A stretch of DNA of 64,000 bases from assembly GCF_965638725.1 (NCBI RefSeq), contig NC_134949.1, forward strand, positions 15,932,951-15,996,950, read 5' to 3'. Below, piece by piece: positions 34,601 to 47,200 of this stretch (the first letter of the stretch is position 1; each line of letters starts with the position of its first letter). The notes below the pieces were generated by a model. The model was not told where the DNA came from, did not search any database, and worked only from the letters and a program-made list of their open reading frames with translations. A program made the translations under genes and the position numbers. The stretch comes from Aptenodytes patagonicus. Taxonomy: Eukaryota > Chordata > Aves > Sphenisciformes > Spheniscidae.

Positions 34601-36765
34601 CCAGGAAAGTAAATTGTTACTTAATGATGTTTGACTTTTAGAAGGTATTGGCCAAAGGTATCTTGATGTTCCCTGGTCTTCTGTTGATTGCTAACTCTGA
34701 TTAAGTAGCTCTTTGTCATGCTGTCTATTAAGATTGTTTTCCTTGTGACTAATAAGAAGTGACTAACTTGTGTTTCTCTCTCCTCTTTCAGGAAAGAGTA
34801 ATTAACCATGCAGCTGGCAGCCATGGGGTGTCAGGAATATTCATGAAATACGATATCAGTTCACTTATGGTGACGGTGACAGAACAACACATGCCTTTTT
34901 GGCAGTTCTTAGTGAGGCTCTGTGGCATTATTGGGGGAATTTTTTCAACTACAGGTAACTATCAGTGCTTTCCCTCTTAAGTTCTACCAGAATTTTGTTT
35001 TGGTCATGGTGATTATGTTATGGATAAATTACAGGGGAGTCCTGAACCTCTAGCAGGTTTAAGATGAAGTGCCCATTTGTGTGCACTGAAATGTGCAATG
35101 AAAGCTACTCCTTTTTGGTGTCCCAGTATGCCGTTTCTGCTGTTCTGAGGGCCTGTTGTTTCCTTTTTGGTAACTATAGCATAGTTTATTTACTTCTGGA
35201 AGAGCAAGGAGATAGATATAGATAGATGGATACACACATATATATACACACACATACACACACACTCTGCTGATATTCTGTGTATTTCCTATAGTTGGGA
35301 TCCAGTGCTAAATCAGTGCCAAAAGTTGAGATAAAATTTCCATCTGAAGTAATTGGGAGGATTTTCCTTGTGTAACTTGTCAATGTACTGCAAGATTTGC
35401 TCCTTCAAAGAAAATAAACTAAGTTGAAAAGACACGATTCACATATTAGTCAAGATATAATAGAGTATCTTGATTACAAGTTATTTCTTTTCTTTGCTTT
35501 CACTTGAAGAGAGCATAGTAAAGAGACCTTGAACTAAGAGCTCTCTTTCAAAGTAGGTATTTCTGTCCCACAGAATGTATTTTCATCCATGAAAGCCAGG
35601 CAGAGGGAATTACATTTGCTTGGATAGCTTTGGTTTTGCTATTACTGATGCATTTCAGAATGTGAGAATTCCCCCTGCCCTTGATGTTTCCTTTTTTATG
35701 TTAATTTCTCAGTGTTTTACATACCGGTTTACTGCACTGTATCCCATTTACGTATCATGTAGAGTTTTGTTGTAATACTTCTGTAAATACTACAGTTTTA
35801 CTACTTGTGACAATTTAAATCTTGTTTGACGTTGCAGGAATTTTACATGGCTTTGGAAGATTTGTAGCAGAAGTTATTTTTTGCCGTTTCAGACTGGGCT
35901 CTTACAGATCCACATCGGTAAGAAAAACCCTAAGTATTAAATAAGTGGTACAGCTACCTGAGGATGGATGATAAGGACAACTTTGGGACTCGGTGCCAAC
36001 AGAATTTAAGATGCTTGCAATAAACCCTCCCCTTGACATACATATAAGCAGAGATTCAGCAGCTTTTAAAAATAGTTGGAAAGCCTAACACGTAAGGAAG
36101 CAAGGTGTTTTCGAAGAAGCTGAATTAATGAAACTGAGTCTCTTAAGAGATTTCTCTGCTACATTCCCTCCATCGTCCTTACTATATTCTTTTTATTTTC
36201 ATACTGCTACAGAAATTACATGTTTTCCCAGGCCTCGTCAGTCTCCCTCACATATTCTTCTTCTGCTTGGCCTGCTGACCGAAGAAGAGGCGCTGCGTGC
36301 TGCAGGGGTTCAGTGTTGCTACTGATTAGCCTGCAGGCTACTGCCAAGCAGTGTGAAAGAGCTGAGCAGTCTTTACCTTTCCCTTCATTGGGCATCAATA
36401 GGATTGCTCCTCTAGCAACTACTCGATTTTATTTTACTTTTATTTTTCCCATTTAAGCCTGTAGGTAGCCTTTAAGACTTCTGCCTTTCTCAAATTTGTT
36501 GAAGTTTGCCAGCTGGCAAGGTTATGTGAGTGGGGGGAGAGGAGGGAAGGCAAGCAGATTTGTGTAATTTTTGTTTGGGAGACCAGGCAAAAGACATACA
36601 AGAAATGCCCAAGAATAAAGAAGTGTGTGTTTTGGGGGAGGGAGGGGAGATTCTGTTTCTGGACAAGCCATTAATAACACTTTGTTTTTGTTTGACTAGG
36701 TCCCACTTCCTGATGGCCACACAAGCAACCACTTACCTCTAATGACAGACAATAGTATGCATTAG
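16518..36765 (+). CDS. ERGIC2: ERGIC2, ERGIC and Golgi protein 2 (complete, 13 coding exons)
   Basis: Joined coding exons: 16518-16623, 19568-19676, 21671-21717, 22884-22954, 24505-24545, 25267-25368, 26873-26968, 28701-28756, 29743-29841, 31051-31148, 34792-34954, 35838-35917 and 36700-36765. They total 1,134 bases, one open frame of 377 codons plus stop, and every junction is GT-AG with matching phase. ERGIC2 cycles between ER, ERGIC and Golgi and forms complexes with ERGIC1 and ERGIC3 in COPII/COPI traffic. The product has a short cytosolic N-terminus, a membrane span at about residues 36-55, a large luminal loop (about 56-310), a second span at about 310-335 and a short cytosolic tail. 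This is the ERGIC_N plus COPIIcoated_ERV layout. Length and sequence agree closely with the human protein as I know it. No internal stop or frameshift was found, so the gene is probably functional. Confidence 0.97.
18343..18359. repeat. (AT)n microsatellite
   Basis: About eight AT units in ERGIC2 intron 1. Confidence 0.9.
19105..19370 (-). mobile_element. CR1-type LINE 3' fragment (ERGIC2 intron)
   Basis: Plus-strand text around CCTGTTCTTAAATCTTCC and the following 'ggatttcaccacctc...' block is the diverged complement of the CR1 3' region, the commonest LINE of birds. Boundaries are approximate. Confidence 0.6.
19568..19676 (+). CDS. ERGIC2: ERGIC2 coding exon 2
   Basis: Residues 36-71; holds the first membrane span (VSLIAFTTIAFLTIMEFTVY). 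Acceptor follows a long T tract; donor ACTAG|GTAATT, leaving phase 2. Confidence 0.95.
20536..20660 (+). repeat. MIR-like tRNA-derived SINE (ERGIC2 intron)
   Basis: GGATAGTCTAGTGGTTAAAA is an A-box-like start. It is followed by a diverged B-box region and the 'gggctaatcactcagcctgtg' core that corresponds to the MIR 'gggcaagtcacttaacct' block. Confidence 0.6.
21671..21717 (+). CDS. ERGIC2: ERGIC2 coding exon 3
   Basis: Small 47-bp exon for residues 72-87 (KLRINIDITVAMRCQ), the start of the luminal domain. Acceptor TTTCCAG, donor AAT|GTAAGT, phase 1. Confidence 0.94.
22884..22954 (+). CDS. ERGIC2: ERGIC2 coding exon 4
   Basis: Residues 88-111 (YVGADVLDLAETMV...). Acceptor AAAATAG, donor CCA|GTAAGT, phase 0. 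Confidence 0.94.
24505..24545 (+). CDS. ERGIC2: ERGIC2 coding exon 5
   Basis: 41-bp exon for residues 112-124 (VVFDLSPQQKEWQ). Acceptor TTTCAG, donor AAAG|GTAAAG, phase 2. Confidence 0.93.
25267..25368 (+). CDS. ERGIC2: ERGIC2 coding exon 6
   Basis: Residues 125-158 (MLQLIQSRLQEEHSLQDVIF...). Acceptor CCTTTAG, donor CACG|GTAAGA, phase 2. Confidence 0.94.
25607..25665. repeat. Mixed (GT/AT/AC)n microsatellite
   Basis: Alternating purine-pyrimidine stretch of about 60 bases in an ERGIC2 intron. Confidence 0.85.
26873..26968 (+). CDS. ERGIC2: ERGIC2 coding exon 7
   Basis: Residues 159-190 (CRIHGHLYVNKVAGNFHITV), a highly conserved luminal block. Acceptor TTTAAACAG, donor CAA|GTATGT, phase 2. 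Confidence 0.95.
28115..28130. repeat. Poly-C tract
   Basis: Sixteen consecutive C in an ERGIC2 intron; a likely length-variable site. Confidence 0.95.
28701..28756 (+). CDS. ERGIC2: ERGIC2 coding exon 8
   Basis: 56-bp exon for residues 191-209 (AIPHPRGHAHLAALVSHE). Acceptor TTCTTTAG, donor GAGT|GTAAGT, phase 1. Confidence 0.94.
29743..29841 (+). CDS. ERGIC2: ERGIC2 coding exon 9
   Basis: Residues 210-242 (SYNFSHRIDHLSFGELIPGI...), a family signature region. Acceptor TCTTTCAG, donor AATC|GTAAGT, phase 1. Confidence 0.95.
30215..30360 (+). repeat. MIR-like SINE, 3' half (ERGIC2 intron)
   Basis: GTTTCCTCATGTATAAATAA followed by AACCTACCTTCAGAG is the diverged MIR core and tail (TTTCCTCATCTGTAAAATG, then ACCTACCT). 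Boundaries are approximate. Confidence 0.55.
31051..31148 (+). CDS. ERGIC2: ERGIC2 coding exon 10
   Basis: Residues 243-275 (HNQMFQYFITVVPTKLHTYK...). Acceptor TTCTTCTAG, donor AAGG|GTAAGT, phase 0. Confidence 0.95.
34792..34954 (+). CDS. ERGIC2: ERGIC2 coding exon 11
   Basis: Residues 276-329. Contains HGVSGIFMKYDISSLMVTVT and most of the second membrane span. Acceptor CCTCTTTCAG, donor ACAG|GTAACT, phase 1. Confidence 0.95.
35211..35265. repeat. (GATA)/(CA/TA)n microsatellite
   Basis: Short GATA units followed by CACA and TATA units in the intron between ERGIC2 residues 329 and 330. Confidence 0.85.
35838..35917 (+). CDS. ERGIC2: ERGIC2 coding exon 12
   Basis: Residues 330-356: end of the second span and start of the cytosolic tail (CRFRLGSYRSTS). 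Acceptor GTTGCAG, donor TCG|GTAAGA, phase 0. The donor could also be read one codon off, but only this choice joins in frame. Confidence 0.93.
36700..36765 (+). CDS. ERGIC2: ERGIC2 last coding exon
   Basis: Residues 357-377 (VPLPDGHTSNHLPLMTDNSM...) and stop TAG at 36763-36765. Acceptor TTTGACTAG. Confidence 0.94.
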   Translation, partial: VPLPDGHTSNHLPLMTDNSMH

Positions 36766-38220
36766 CCTCCTGAGAAAACTTTCTTTCTTCCTGCCTGATA
36801 CAGAAGACATTTTTTTATAATAAAGAAAACATTGTGCAATATGCTGAGACAGTGCTGATGGGCAGCAAAAAATGAAGCCTTTACAAAAACCCAACAAAAC
36901 AATTTGTGTAATTTTTTGTCTTTCTAAGTGCACATGGAGTCATAGGAGGCTGTGAGACCAGTGAGGTGGACCATCTTCTGGACATTAAAGGAGCGTTGCT
37001 GCCAATACAGCATTCGTGGTCGAACTGAACGTCTTTGTGATGACTGCCACTGGCCACTGAAGCACCTTAGTGGTCTTGGTTCTGTGCCTGGGAAGGCTAG
37101 CAGACTCCGAGGAGAAGAGAGTACAAGTGGGATGTGTGGAAGGGCCGGGCAGCAGGCAAATAGGGACAGTAATAGAGCTGGGGTTTCTCTTATGTCTGCA
37201 AACTGGGGTTTGGGTTTTCTTGTTCTTTTGTAATGGTGGGGCCGGGGGCTAAGTTGCTATTCTTACAGGTGGGGAGCGATCCTAGAAAATCCCGAACAAG
37301 AGGGAGATAAGAGAGAACTCGGGGAGTAAGGTGGAGCCCAAGCCGTAATGTTGGTCATAGCCGCTGCATTTCTGTAGTCCCACCGTTCCTTAGTGGAAGA
37401 AACGTAATGCAGAGCAGAGGAGTTCCTCTGTGTGTTCACACAGCCGCTTTGCCAGCAGTGAGAATATCGCTTCGGGTGTTGATGTGGAAGTGCCCAAGGA
37501 CTCTGAGAATGGGTGCCAGTGTGCACAGTTTTCTGGCTTGGAATAAGAAGCCTTTTAAATAAGGCGTTTGACTGTAGTTTTGATAAAAGGCAAGACTCCC
37601 TAGCAAAAGATCAGGAAATCTTTGTACGCCTCTTTTTGGTAAAGAAATTGCTTTGATGGAACCTTCGTTGTACCCTTGCTGCTAGTATGTAAGCCATGGT
37701 ATGTAAATCCTGGGGGGGGGGGAGGAAAGAGAGCAAGAAGCTCTCTTGCTTTGGTTCAGCTAAATACTGCAGAAACATGGAATTCAGGGCAGTTGGGAGG
37801 TCTGCTAGCCCAGGCGGCGAGTGGTGGAATTGGTAGTAGGTCACTTTAGGGAATCTGAATCATTTTGCTGCAGACAAATTATAGGGGATCTGCAGAATTA
37901 ATTCTTATTGTTCATGAAGGTTTTTGTAAAATAAATGGAGAGCAATATCAGTTTTATATTGTAAATATGCTACTGAGAATGAATGTTATTAATGCAGACG
38001 GTGCTTTGAGAAGCTGAGCATCCTCTTACTGCTGAACTACTGGCACACACCTGTGGTTAAACAGTTACTCCACCAGGGTAAAAAATCAGTAATATGATTC
38101 CTTCTCAGCAAAACTGATTTAATAATGTATTAGGAGATGATCCTGACCCTGGCCTTATTCACCATGGAATGAATATTATAATTGAGAGATCTAATTATGG
38201 AAAAATAAAAATCTCTGTGG
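36766..38220 (+). other. ERGIC2: ERGIC2 3' UTR and possible alternative ends
   Basis: The first AATAAA is at 36819-36824, 54 bases after the stop. Further AATAAA signals near 37930 and 38205 could mark a longer 3' UTR. Which is used cannot be decided from sequence. Confidence 0.6.
36819..36824 (+). terminator. ERGIC2: Candidate ERGIC2 polyadenylation signal
   Basis: AATAAA shortly after the stop codon, followed within 60 bases by T-rich sequence. Confidence 0.6.
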
Positions 38221-41200
38221 CGTTGTCAGATTTTGCTGACTTCTGTTAATGTACTTTACAGGACACTGGGATCTCGGTGATGAGCACAGTGTAAATAATG
38301 TAGCTGACTTGCTATGCAAAGCAAAGGGCTTCCTAAACTGAGAAATTGTATGAAATAGTAAATAAAATGTGGGAAATGAGGAAAGACCCTTTGTTCAATT
38401 TGACGGTTGAGAAAGACAGAAGTTCAAGGAAGCCAGGTCCTTGGGGTTGACAGCTGGGTTTGGGGTTTTCTCTTTTGTGTTTTTTTTGACACTGATTAAA
38501 GCTCCAGCAACTTGAGAAACTCTTTTTCTTGGTGAGCCAGAAAACCAAAAGCTGTAAATTTTTGGTTCCCATTTCTCTTTGGCATTTCCCTCTGGCGTTT
38601 CTTCCCTACTTGTGCTCGGACTGGTTCTGCTTTGGGCTTAGTCCTAACACTTGTTTCTTATCTGCCTGGAACAGACTGTACTGGTGGGAGATACTGATCT
38701 CCATTGACTTTCTGTAACAGAACTTAAATGTTATTTTCTATTCTCACATAAAAGAGCCAAGTGGCTTGGTGTGTCTTAAATCCTTGTGTGGCGTATTCAT
38801 GGTGTTCTATCTAGAACAAAGCTTGTGTGACGGCTGGTTGCTAATGGAGGAAAATCTGGGATCAACTTCCAAATGTGAGATGCTGCACTGCAGAGTGAAT
38901 ATAGGATCAGCTGAACCTGTGTTGCTGTGCTGTTTGCTTTCTCTCCACAGAGGGTTTGGTTGTTACAGCTAGTACCACTTACCCTTGTACCACACGTTGT
39001 CATTAGCTTAACTGGCATGTGCAAGGGTGTTCCAGAGAAAATAGTAGTTTATTGCAGTGACTTTTTTTGGTCACGTTTATTTACGTTGTGTAAAAGTGAG
39101 TGTAGTATGGAAAAATGAAAGGAATGGGTGTCCCAAGGGAAACAAACCCTGATGTTGATGTGATGTGTATTTTCTGAAAGGGGGAATAGTAGATGAAAAA
39201 TACCATTTTCTGGGTCAGGAAAGATGGCCAAAATTAGGTATTTTTATCTCTGGCTCTTACACAATGTTGAAAAGAGAGAACACAGGGGAAGAAATTTTTA
39301 ACCTTCATAAGGTGCGTTCATACACGCCATTTGCAGACTGCTCTGGCTCCCCTCTCCCCCTCAGCTGTCTTTCTGGGCAAAAAGTCTTCCCTGCTTCCAG
39401 CTGGCATGGTTTGGGTTTTGCTCTGCTGCTGCCGTGCTCTCACGGGGTGTAGGTTGTGTTAGCAGGAGCACGGTCTCCTTGACTGCCTCCAAGACCTGGA
39501 GTGCTGTGCCTGGATGTGGGTGTCCCCCGGGTGCCTTGAGCTGCACCCCAGTGTCGTGGAAAGCTGCCGCCAGCCCCAAGAGGTGGGGAGGGGATGGGAG
39601 CAGATATTTCTCAAGTAACTGTGTTGTTTCTAGGGCTCAAGAGGAAACACCGAGCTGGGTTTTTAACAGGAGAGACCACCTTCGGCCCTGTCACCTGCAA
39701 GCCAGAATCACACAGCGTTGACAGGAAGTCACTGTAAAATCTCTGCGTTAAGATGACACGCTTCACTACTGTGTTTCTGGATGTATTTTACGAAAGACTT
39801 CTAATTGGAGAAAGAAAAAGGTGAGGATGTAGCCAGCCCTGGCACCTGCAGGAGTTCCGTAAGGGCGCTTGCTTGCTTTATGGTACAGCAGAAGATGGGA
39901 CGAGATGTTTCGGTGGGCAGGAGAGGCCATGCAGGGCAGGTACCTGTTCTGCAGAGGAGGCAGCAAAAGCAAGCTGGCAGGGTAAAAACTGAAGATGTGA
40001 TCAAACCCCACAGTTGTGAGAGAGAGTTCTTGAGAGGGAAATTGGTCACGAGCTGACATAAGGAGTAAATTCATGTGATTTATAATAATGCTGTCTCCTA
40101 GACGAGTGATGTGCTGTGCTCTTGAGTCATATGAGACATGCTGTGGTGGGTGTAGGTGAACAGCGTGATGGGGAGGCCATGGAAGTCAGGCTGTGGCGGA
40201 TCCTACTGTACGTTGTGGCTACTGTCTTCATGCCGCCTGTTGCTCCGTCTTTCTTACCACCACCTCTGGTGTGTGTATTGGTGCCTATTGCAGGACAGAC
40301 CACGAGGAGAGAGTGAAGTGGGTGTATGAATAGAAATTTCCCTACTTTAGACTCTTTTCATTCTTCCCCCCTGACTTTTCTAGCAGATGTTTTGGGGCTC
40401 TCGCTGGCAGGGAGGTGAGGAAGAAATGTGTGTGTGTCTGTAGCAGGAGAGGGGTTGGGTTAACTGGTGTAGCAGACTTTCTTTAAAAAAGCAAACCCAA
40501 GCTGCTCGTCACTCCCCAGAAATTCTCATCCTAGAAATAGGTGAGTAATTTGAAAGAAAATTCAGCTCTTTCTATCCCAAAAGCACCCTGGTGGGGACCT
40601 GCACTGCGGGTGCAGTGCCCGGCCTTTCTCTGCCGCTGCTGGCTCTGCCTGGGGTGGCTGTTGTGTCCGTGGGGTGGTCCACGGCAGGACAGGGAGATGT
40701 GCCGGTGGAGTCGGTCCTGCACGGAGCTGGGCAAGGGCTCTCCCTCCTCTGCCTTGCCCTGCCTGAGATCCTCTTAAGCTTTTCAGGGACCGATTTGACA
40801 AACTGAGCCCTAAGCAGTCTGCATAGTTGCTTAGGGGTGGTCAGAGGCAGATACATACTTGGTATAAATGCAGCTGTGATTAACTGTACAGACAAAACCA
40901 AGGTCAGGGAGGCAGCTGTTCCTCGTTGTTTTGCTATCTAGTTCTCTGTGGGAAGACCCGCTACTAAGGATGTCTTGTATACCTTATTACTGATGCAGTA
41001 ACATTGAAGCAGGAGGGATGTGGTCACCTTGGTCACATCTCTGGTGGCACTGATGGTACTAAAACTCCCTGCTCTCTATTTCTTCAGAGGTAACCAAGCC
41101 CCGCAGCTTTTTTCTGGGAAGATGGGAAAAGAGAACAGCTTGTTCGGGGATACTTAGAAAGATCTCCGGCTGTTTTTAAAAGACACCCCAGAAGGCAGGG

Positions 41201-44200
41201 GTATGGGAGGATACATCTACTGTACACATCGCTTACTTGGATTGGTGCTTAGTTGCAAAGTTACTTCTCGTAAAGACACTTTTTTTTTCTACGAACACTC
41301 AGTTAATGCAAATCATGTTTAGTACTGGGCCTTGGCGGTGGTCTGTTGTTTAGAGAAAGTATCCTTGCTGCAAATATAGCTAACATATATATGTTATATG
41401 CTTCAATATATGTTAACGTATATAAGTTAACGCTTCAAGAAGCCTTAAGGGATTCTGCCTGCTGCCTTCAGTGCCCCGGCAAAGGTTTGGCATTGTAGGT
41501 CTGTCCACCTTCTGCCCTTGCACGCCTTGCTAGAGCACTGGTATGCATTTCAGCTGGCTTAGTTAAAATGATATCAAATGCTTCATCTTTTCCTTCTGCC
41601 ATGGCTTAGTGTCCTTTCCAAAGCATTTCTGGTTGCTGCTGGCCCAGGAGCAAGGCAGTGTCACCTTTTCCTGTCTTCCAGAAGAGTTTTCCGAGAGCTG
41701 GTCCATAAATTCATTAAAGCAGAAACCTTTTGGTACCAAGCCCAAAAGCCGTTCCCCAGGGAGCCCCATGGGTGGGCTGGAGCCACGGGCACCCTGCGGC
41801 TGCTGTGCAGGACCCTCACCGTGGGCAAAGCGAGCCGGGAGGGTGGCTGCGTGTTGCTGGGCTGTGGGAACACATGGCCCCCGCAGCACATGGGTCTGCA
41901 AGAGCTACTGCTGGAGCCGGGGAGCTCCCAGCCTTTGTCCTGTGGCTTCTCCAGGGTGGAGAATGACAGGTCCTTGGGTGAAACCAGGATACTGGTATTT
42001 TCGTCTTTCAGCAGTGATAGGGCAGTTGAGTAGCAATAGCAATTTTGCACTTTGCTGTCCTGATGTCTTGGAGATGCCTGCGTGGAAGGGGAGCGGTGCT
42101 GGTCAAAGTTGACATGGTCAAAGCCCAAAGGGCTTTTAAACTAAAAAGCAAAATTTGTCCAAAATAAAACCTTTGACTGAACAAAAATGGCTAGGTGAGA
42201 TGGAGCAGAACTAAAAATAGTTCCCTGTTTGTGGGCCCTCATCTCCAGGCCTGGATTTAGGCAAGCTGGTGGCTTTCTGACCTCCCCGAGCAAGGACCGT
42301 CCCTGCTCCTCTCCGGGGCCAAGGCCACTGGCATCCTCTCGGCAGGAGCCTCCCCCTGCACCCGTCTGCGTGTGCCTCTGCCACGTGCCCCTCACGGTGT
42401 GAGTTGCACCAAGGAGCGATGCGTCTCGTGGAGCTGCCCAGCCTGGGCATCCATGTGCTGGGAGCTTGCGGGAGCAGCGCTGCGTGGTCCCTTATGTATC
42501 AGGCACCGGTTTTATTGGAACTGCAGACACTGAATATTGATTCTTGCCCCCATGCCCAGCTCCAGCAATGGGGATTTCGGACTCTTCCAGCATGACTGAC
42601 TGCTCTGCACCAGCTACTGCTGAGCCCCTGCAGAGCCCAGGTGTTTGTGTCCCTTCCTGGGTTTAGCTGTAACAGCTGTAAAAACAGGAAATTGAATGTT
42701 CTCTGGGTTTTTTTTCCTTGCAAACTTTCCTGTAATTACGAGGTGGGAACGTGTTTTGCATGAGATTTTCCAGTTTGAGTGCTCAGCACATACTATTATT
42801 TTGGAGGAGAAAAAAAAAGGGGGAGGTGAGTTTTGACACATGGATAATATTTGAAAATTACTGTTTACTGAAGCTTAATTACCTGGCTGGTAGTTAGTTA
42901 TTAAAAGTGAGTATGAACAACCATGGCATTTAAACTGAGCACGGCTGCCGGGCAGCCCGGGCCTCTGGCTCTCTGCCCGTTAGGGGCTGCTGTTGCTCTG
43001 CTTCAGCCTGGAGCGTGGGCTCTAGCCAGGGACTTTAAAGAAAAGTTTAGAAATTCACTTTTCAAATTTTGAACTTTTTTTGAGTAATAGGAAACTCATT
43101 AAACCTTCACTTGTGCGCACGTGATTTAACAGCATCCTTTTGAGTTTTGCCTAAACCTGACAGTGTTAGACTAATGCAAAAAAGTTGTTGCTGTAGCCGT
43201 CTGGAGGCATGTGGAGAGGGGAAATATCTTCCTTTAAGTGGCCGGCATTGCTGAAGGGACAGCGGATGGGCTTTTGGTCCTCTGTCAGCAGCACTCGGAG
43301 AGGCCTGGCCGGGGTGAAGAAGGTGTCAGCCCTGTTGCATGGATGGTTTCCCCACAGAAAGGAGGGCTGGGGGGCATGTCTGAGCCCTGGTGGCTTGTCC
43401 CAACATCTGAGGTGGCCTCTCTTAGTCCTGGAAGATGAACCACGGGTGCAAATGGAGCACCTTGGGGTCAGCACCCACTTAGTTGAGCCCCAGGGCATCA
43501 GCCCGGCTCTTCTTCCTTGGCCCACCCGTGGACGTAGCACAGCAGAGTACTAAGATTCAGAGCAGTGAGCTTCAAAATGGCAAAATTCACGTGAGTTTTA
43601 TGTGGGCATTCATCAGGAAATGCTTATGATAATGTAAGAAAACCGCTTGTGCATAGAACTGGCTTCTCCATACGTTTGCGTAAGGTGTGATGCAAACCCA
43701 GTGGGGTTCAGTGGCATCTTCCTGGCCAGTGTGCGCAGACCTGTTGCTTCCTGGCCTGATGAGGGGCAGAGGGGCAGGCACTGGGCAGCTGTGGGCAGGA
43801 TGGGCTCATTTCGGAGGGTGATGCACCTCCTTGGAGGAAGGTGCCAGGGGGACAGATGCTGCCAGAGGCAGCTGGTTTGGGCTGCCCTGTGTGTTGCCAG
43901 CCCCCAGAAACACTGTTGCATCAGGGTGGGTGGCTGGGCTTGACGTCCCTCAGCCCTGCACGGCCTTTGCTGAGAAAAACTGAACAGGTGTTTCCCCTCT
44001 TCAGGCTGCTACAGACTTGGTCAACGAGCAGCAGTGAGGGAGGGGAGCCGTGCTGTGGGGCCAGGAGGTGCTAGGGACAGCCACAGGGGAGCTGCCGGTG
44101 TGTCTGCTGGCAGCTTTGTCAGAACAAACCAACCCAGCGTCTGCTTCGCAAGCTGCAAATGCTGCTGCTGTTCTTCCAAGGGCTCACAGCTGTGCAGCTG

Positions 44201-47200
44201 CTTTTTTTTTTTTAATTTATTTATTGTGATCTCTGGTGGTAACGGTGTGAAGCTGAGGTTTCTGACCCTCAGCCTTAGCTCAGTTGGTTTAAATTCCAAA
44301 TTGCAGAGCCCAGGAGCCCAGTGGGTGGTGGCTGATGGTTCTTGCTGCCTCGCGGAGAACAGGTGTTTTCAAGGCAACTGCCAAGACATCAAGGCAAGAA
44401 AAAGCAGAACTGAGCATCAACGAACTAAAGTTAATGTATTTATTTGCAGTGCAAAGAGCTGGGTGCTTCCATTGCTGCTGTATGACTTTCTCTCTACAAC
44501 ATAAAGGCTTGTCCTGCCGTGCTGTATCCTCTTGGCTGATGGTCCTGCATGGGCTGGGCTCTGCAGGAGCTGATGAAACATGGAGCAGGGGAAGAGGTGG
44601 CGATGCTGGAGGTGTGTGACCCTGTGAGCTGAGTCACTGTGCTCCTGTCACCGTGTCGGGCTGACCCAGGCTCTGCAGGGGAGCCCAAGGCCTCTCCTTT
44701 CCCTCTGTGATTAGTTCTGGGTTGTCCTTCCCTTGAGAAAGGATTTAAAATGGGAGCTTGTCACGAAATATTTTTTTCCCTTTGCAGCCTCATGACTAAA
44801 CAGGCCTATACAGAAAAGAGACGGGGCAGAGTGAGCCTGGCCTCGGGGTCTTCCTTAGCAGGAGTTGTGGCCTGTTCCCTCTGTGGAGCCTTCCCCTAGA
44901 CATGGCAGCCCCTGGTGCCCCCTCCCTCCAGCCCACACCAGCACCTAGCAGGCGCTGGTCCCTGAGCCCTTCCTCCCTGGGTGGGTGGTTTTACTCTTGA
45001 GCGGTTCAATAAACTACTCCAACTGCATGAAAGTCGGCTGGTTTGCTGCTCGGTGGGGAACCAAAGCTTTTGTTGATTTATGCTGGGTTTTTTTTGGGGG
45101 TGTGTGTGTGAAAATCAAAGCAACACAGAAGAAAAGGAAAAAAAGAAAAAGCCTTAACTTTCTTTTACTTTCATTTTAGTTTTAGCAGAATTGTATTAAG
45201 CTAGTTTTAAAAAAAATTACTGTTTGTTTTTTTTTTGTTGAGCTATGGGTCTATCAATTTTAAATAACTTTTTAAAAATAATTCCATTTTATTGCTCAGT
45301 CCAAATAAACCATGTGAATGGTAGGTACCAGTCAGCAGAAGGTCACTGCAGGGAAAAAAGTTGTTTCACAATTTGATCATTCTTGTAATTTTGTTACTTA
45401 ATTGAACAGGACCTAGTCTAAATATTGAGGAGTCTTACTGAGGTGTCTACAGCTACGGGCACTGCTGTCTTCACACAGTACCTGCACAGCTCACAAATAC
45501 AGCAAAGGATGTTCTTGAAGGTGAATGCTGGAAATTTCACGTGCCTTGGCTTCTAAATTTTTGCTAAATTAAGTTTCCCTTAGCTAATACAACAATAATA
45601 CATCTGGTGGTTCCCTCCCCCCGCTTAAACATCATGAATTTTAAAATACAGCTATGCAATAAGTATGATTCTCAGCTTTCATGTGATTATGCCACTCTGT
45701 ATTTATAAACTAATAAAATTGTTATAAAGATACATGCCTACCTAATAAAAAATAAAACAAAAAAGATTTGGAAAAGTTAACAAAATGGTACACTGGCCAG
45801 CCAATAAATGTAATTTTTATTTATACTTGTTCAAAGGCCTTGAAGAAGGTTTTATGTAAGAGACTGTGCGGGTCAGTAGTCCTGGGATGAGTTCATAATA
45901 CGGATGGAGAACTAATTCAGACAGAAAAAGCAGAACAACTGCTAGTTCTGATCGGAAAATTTAGTTCCCTTAAGACAGGTAATGGAGCTGTTTTCAGATT
46001 TCTTAATGAATGACTTAAAGGGCAGAAAATAAGCGAGAAGAGGAATTGTTCATACGCTTCTCTACTTGAAAGACTGATACAAAAATCTGTATGTCATTGC
46101 CTTCTCCTCATCCACTGAGCCTCATTCTTTTCCCTTACTACTTGCTCACATCTCTGGCATCTGATGAGTTCATCACAAAATGGATTATGTGCCCTGCTCG
46201 CTCCAGGTGGATGGGTATGGTTATTAAGTGGCAGTAATGACAAATGCCTGTGTTTGGGGATCAACTCACACCCAGGAGGCCTCGTTCTCTCTCCTCCATT
46301 ACACGTCTCAGTTTTGCCCCAAAGTGGTACATAAAGAAGTAACAGGATAATAATAAGGGACACCAAAGGAAGTATGAGATTTCAGAGTAAGAGGAACGGC
46401 AGTATATAATACAGAAAGTCCATGAAATCAGGCTGTATAACTTTTTTACAGTGGGATTAACCATGAACTGCTTGTAAAAGAAATAATAAGGTTAAAATTA
46501 AGGTACAGATGAACCAGCTCTATGTCAGAGCAAGCAACCAATAAAAAGAATGACCCTAATTAAAGGCAATAGTGCAGGAGGGGAAAGGTGCTTTAAAAAA
46601 AAAAAAAAATCAGTATCTAGTCAAGCATTCAGCTCACTGTACAGCTTGTCTCTTTGTCTTTAGGTCTAAACCCCAGTAGCCTTTAGCCACACAGTTCTGA
46701 GGAACATGGGATTAATTACACGTTCCAGCTCAGGTGTTAAATCACAGCCAAACCGTGCTGCTTGTTTCCCATGAGCAAACAGGCTCTTTTTTGAAGTAAG
46801 GATTATCCTTCTGTTTTCAGGTGCTGGATGTTATCCTAAGTATACAGGAAGCATTACACCCAGTAGAGCTTATACTCTTACGTGATCACATCCTGCTGGT
46901 TTCCAAACAGCTCCACTAAAACCAGAGGGAACACAGTGTCATGGATCTTTTTTTTCCCCTCTTTCCTTATAGTTTGCCAGTAGACACGTTTCTGGGAAGA
47001 GGTTTTCTTATAGCACGGGTTTAAATGGTTGTTGCACGGAAGTGCTGTTCTTCCCCTTGGTGGCATGTCCCAGCTGGGAAGGGGATGCCAGTCCCTGAGT
47101 GTTTCTAAATTGGACCTGCACACTTACCGCCTGCCAGCTTCTGGCCAAACAATTTTGCAGCCACCTCCTTCCTCAGCCTTCCCACACTCAGGAAAGAGAC

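Noticed and set aside
41578-42128. Frames of 151, 167 and 155 codons on opposite strands
   Set aside because: Three overlapping open frames on both strands with low-complexity Gly/Pro/Ser/Trp content and no domain; a composition effect.
44034-44504. 156-codon plus-strand frame
   Set aside because: Contains a poly-Phe run from a T tract, no domain, no splice context and no homologue recognised.
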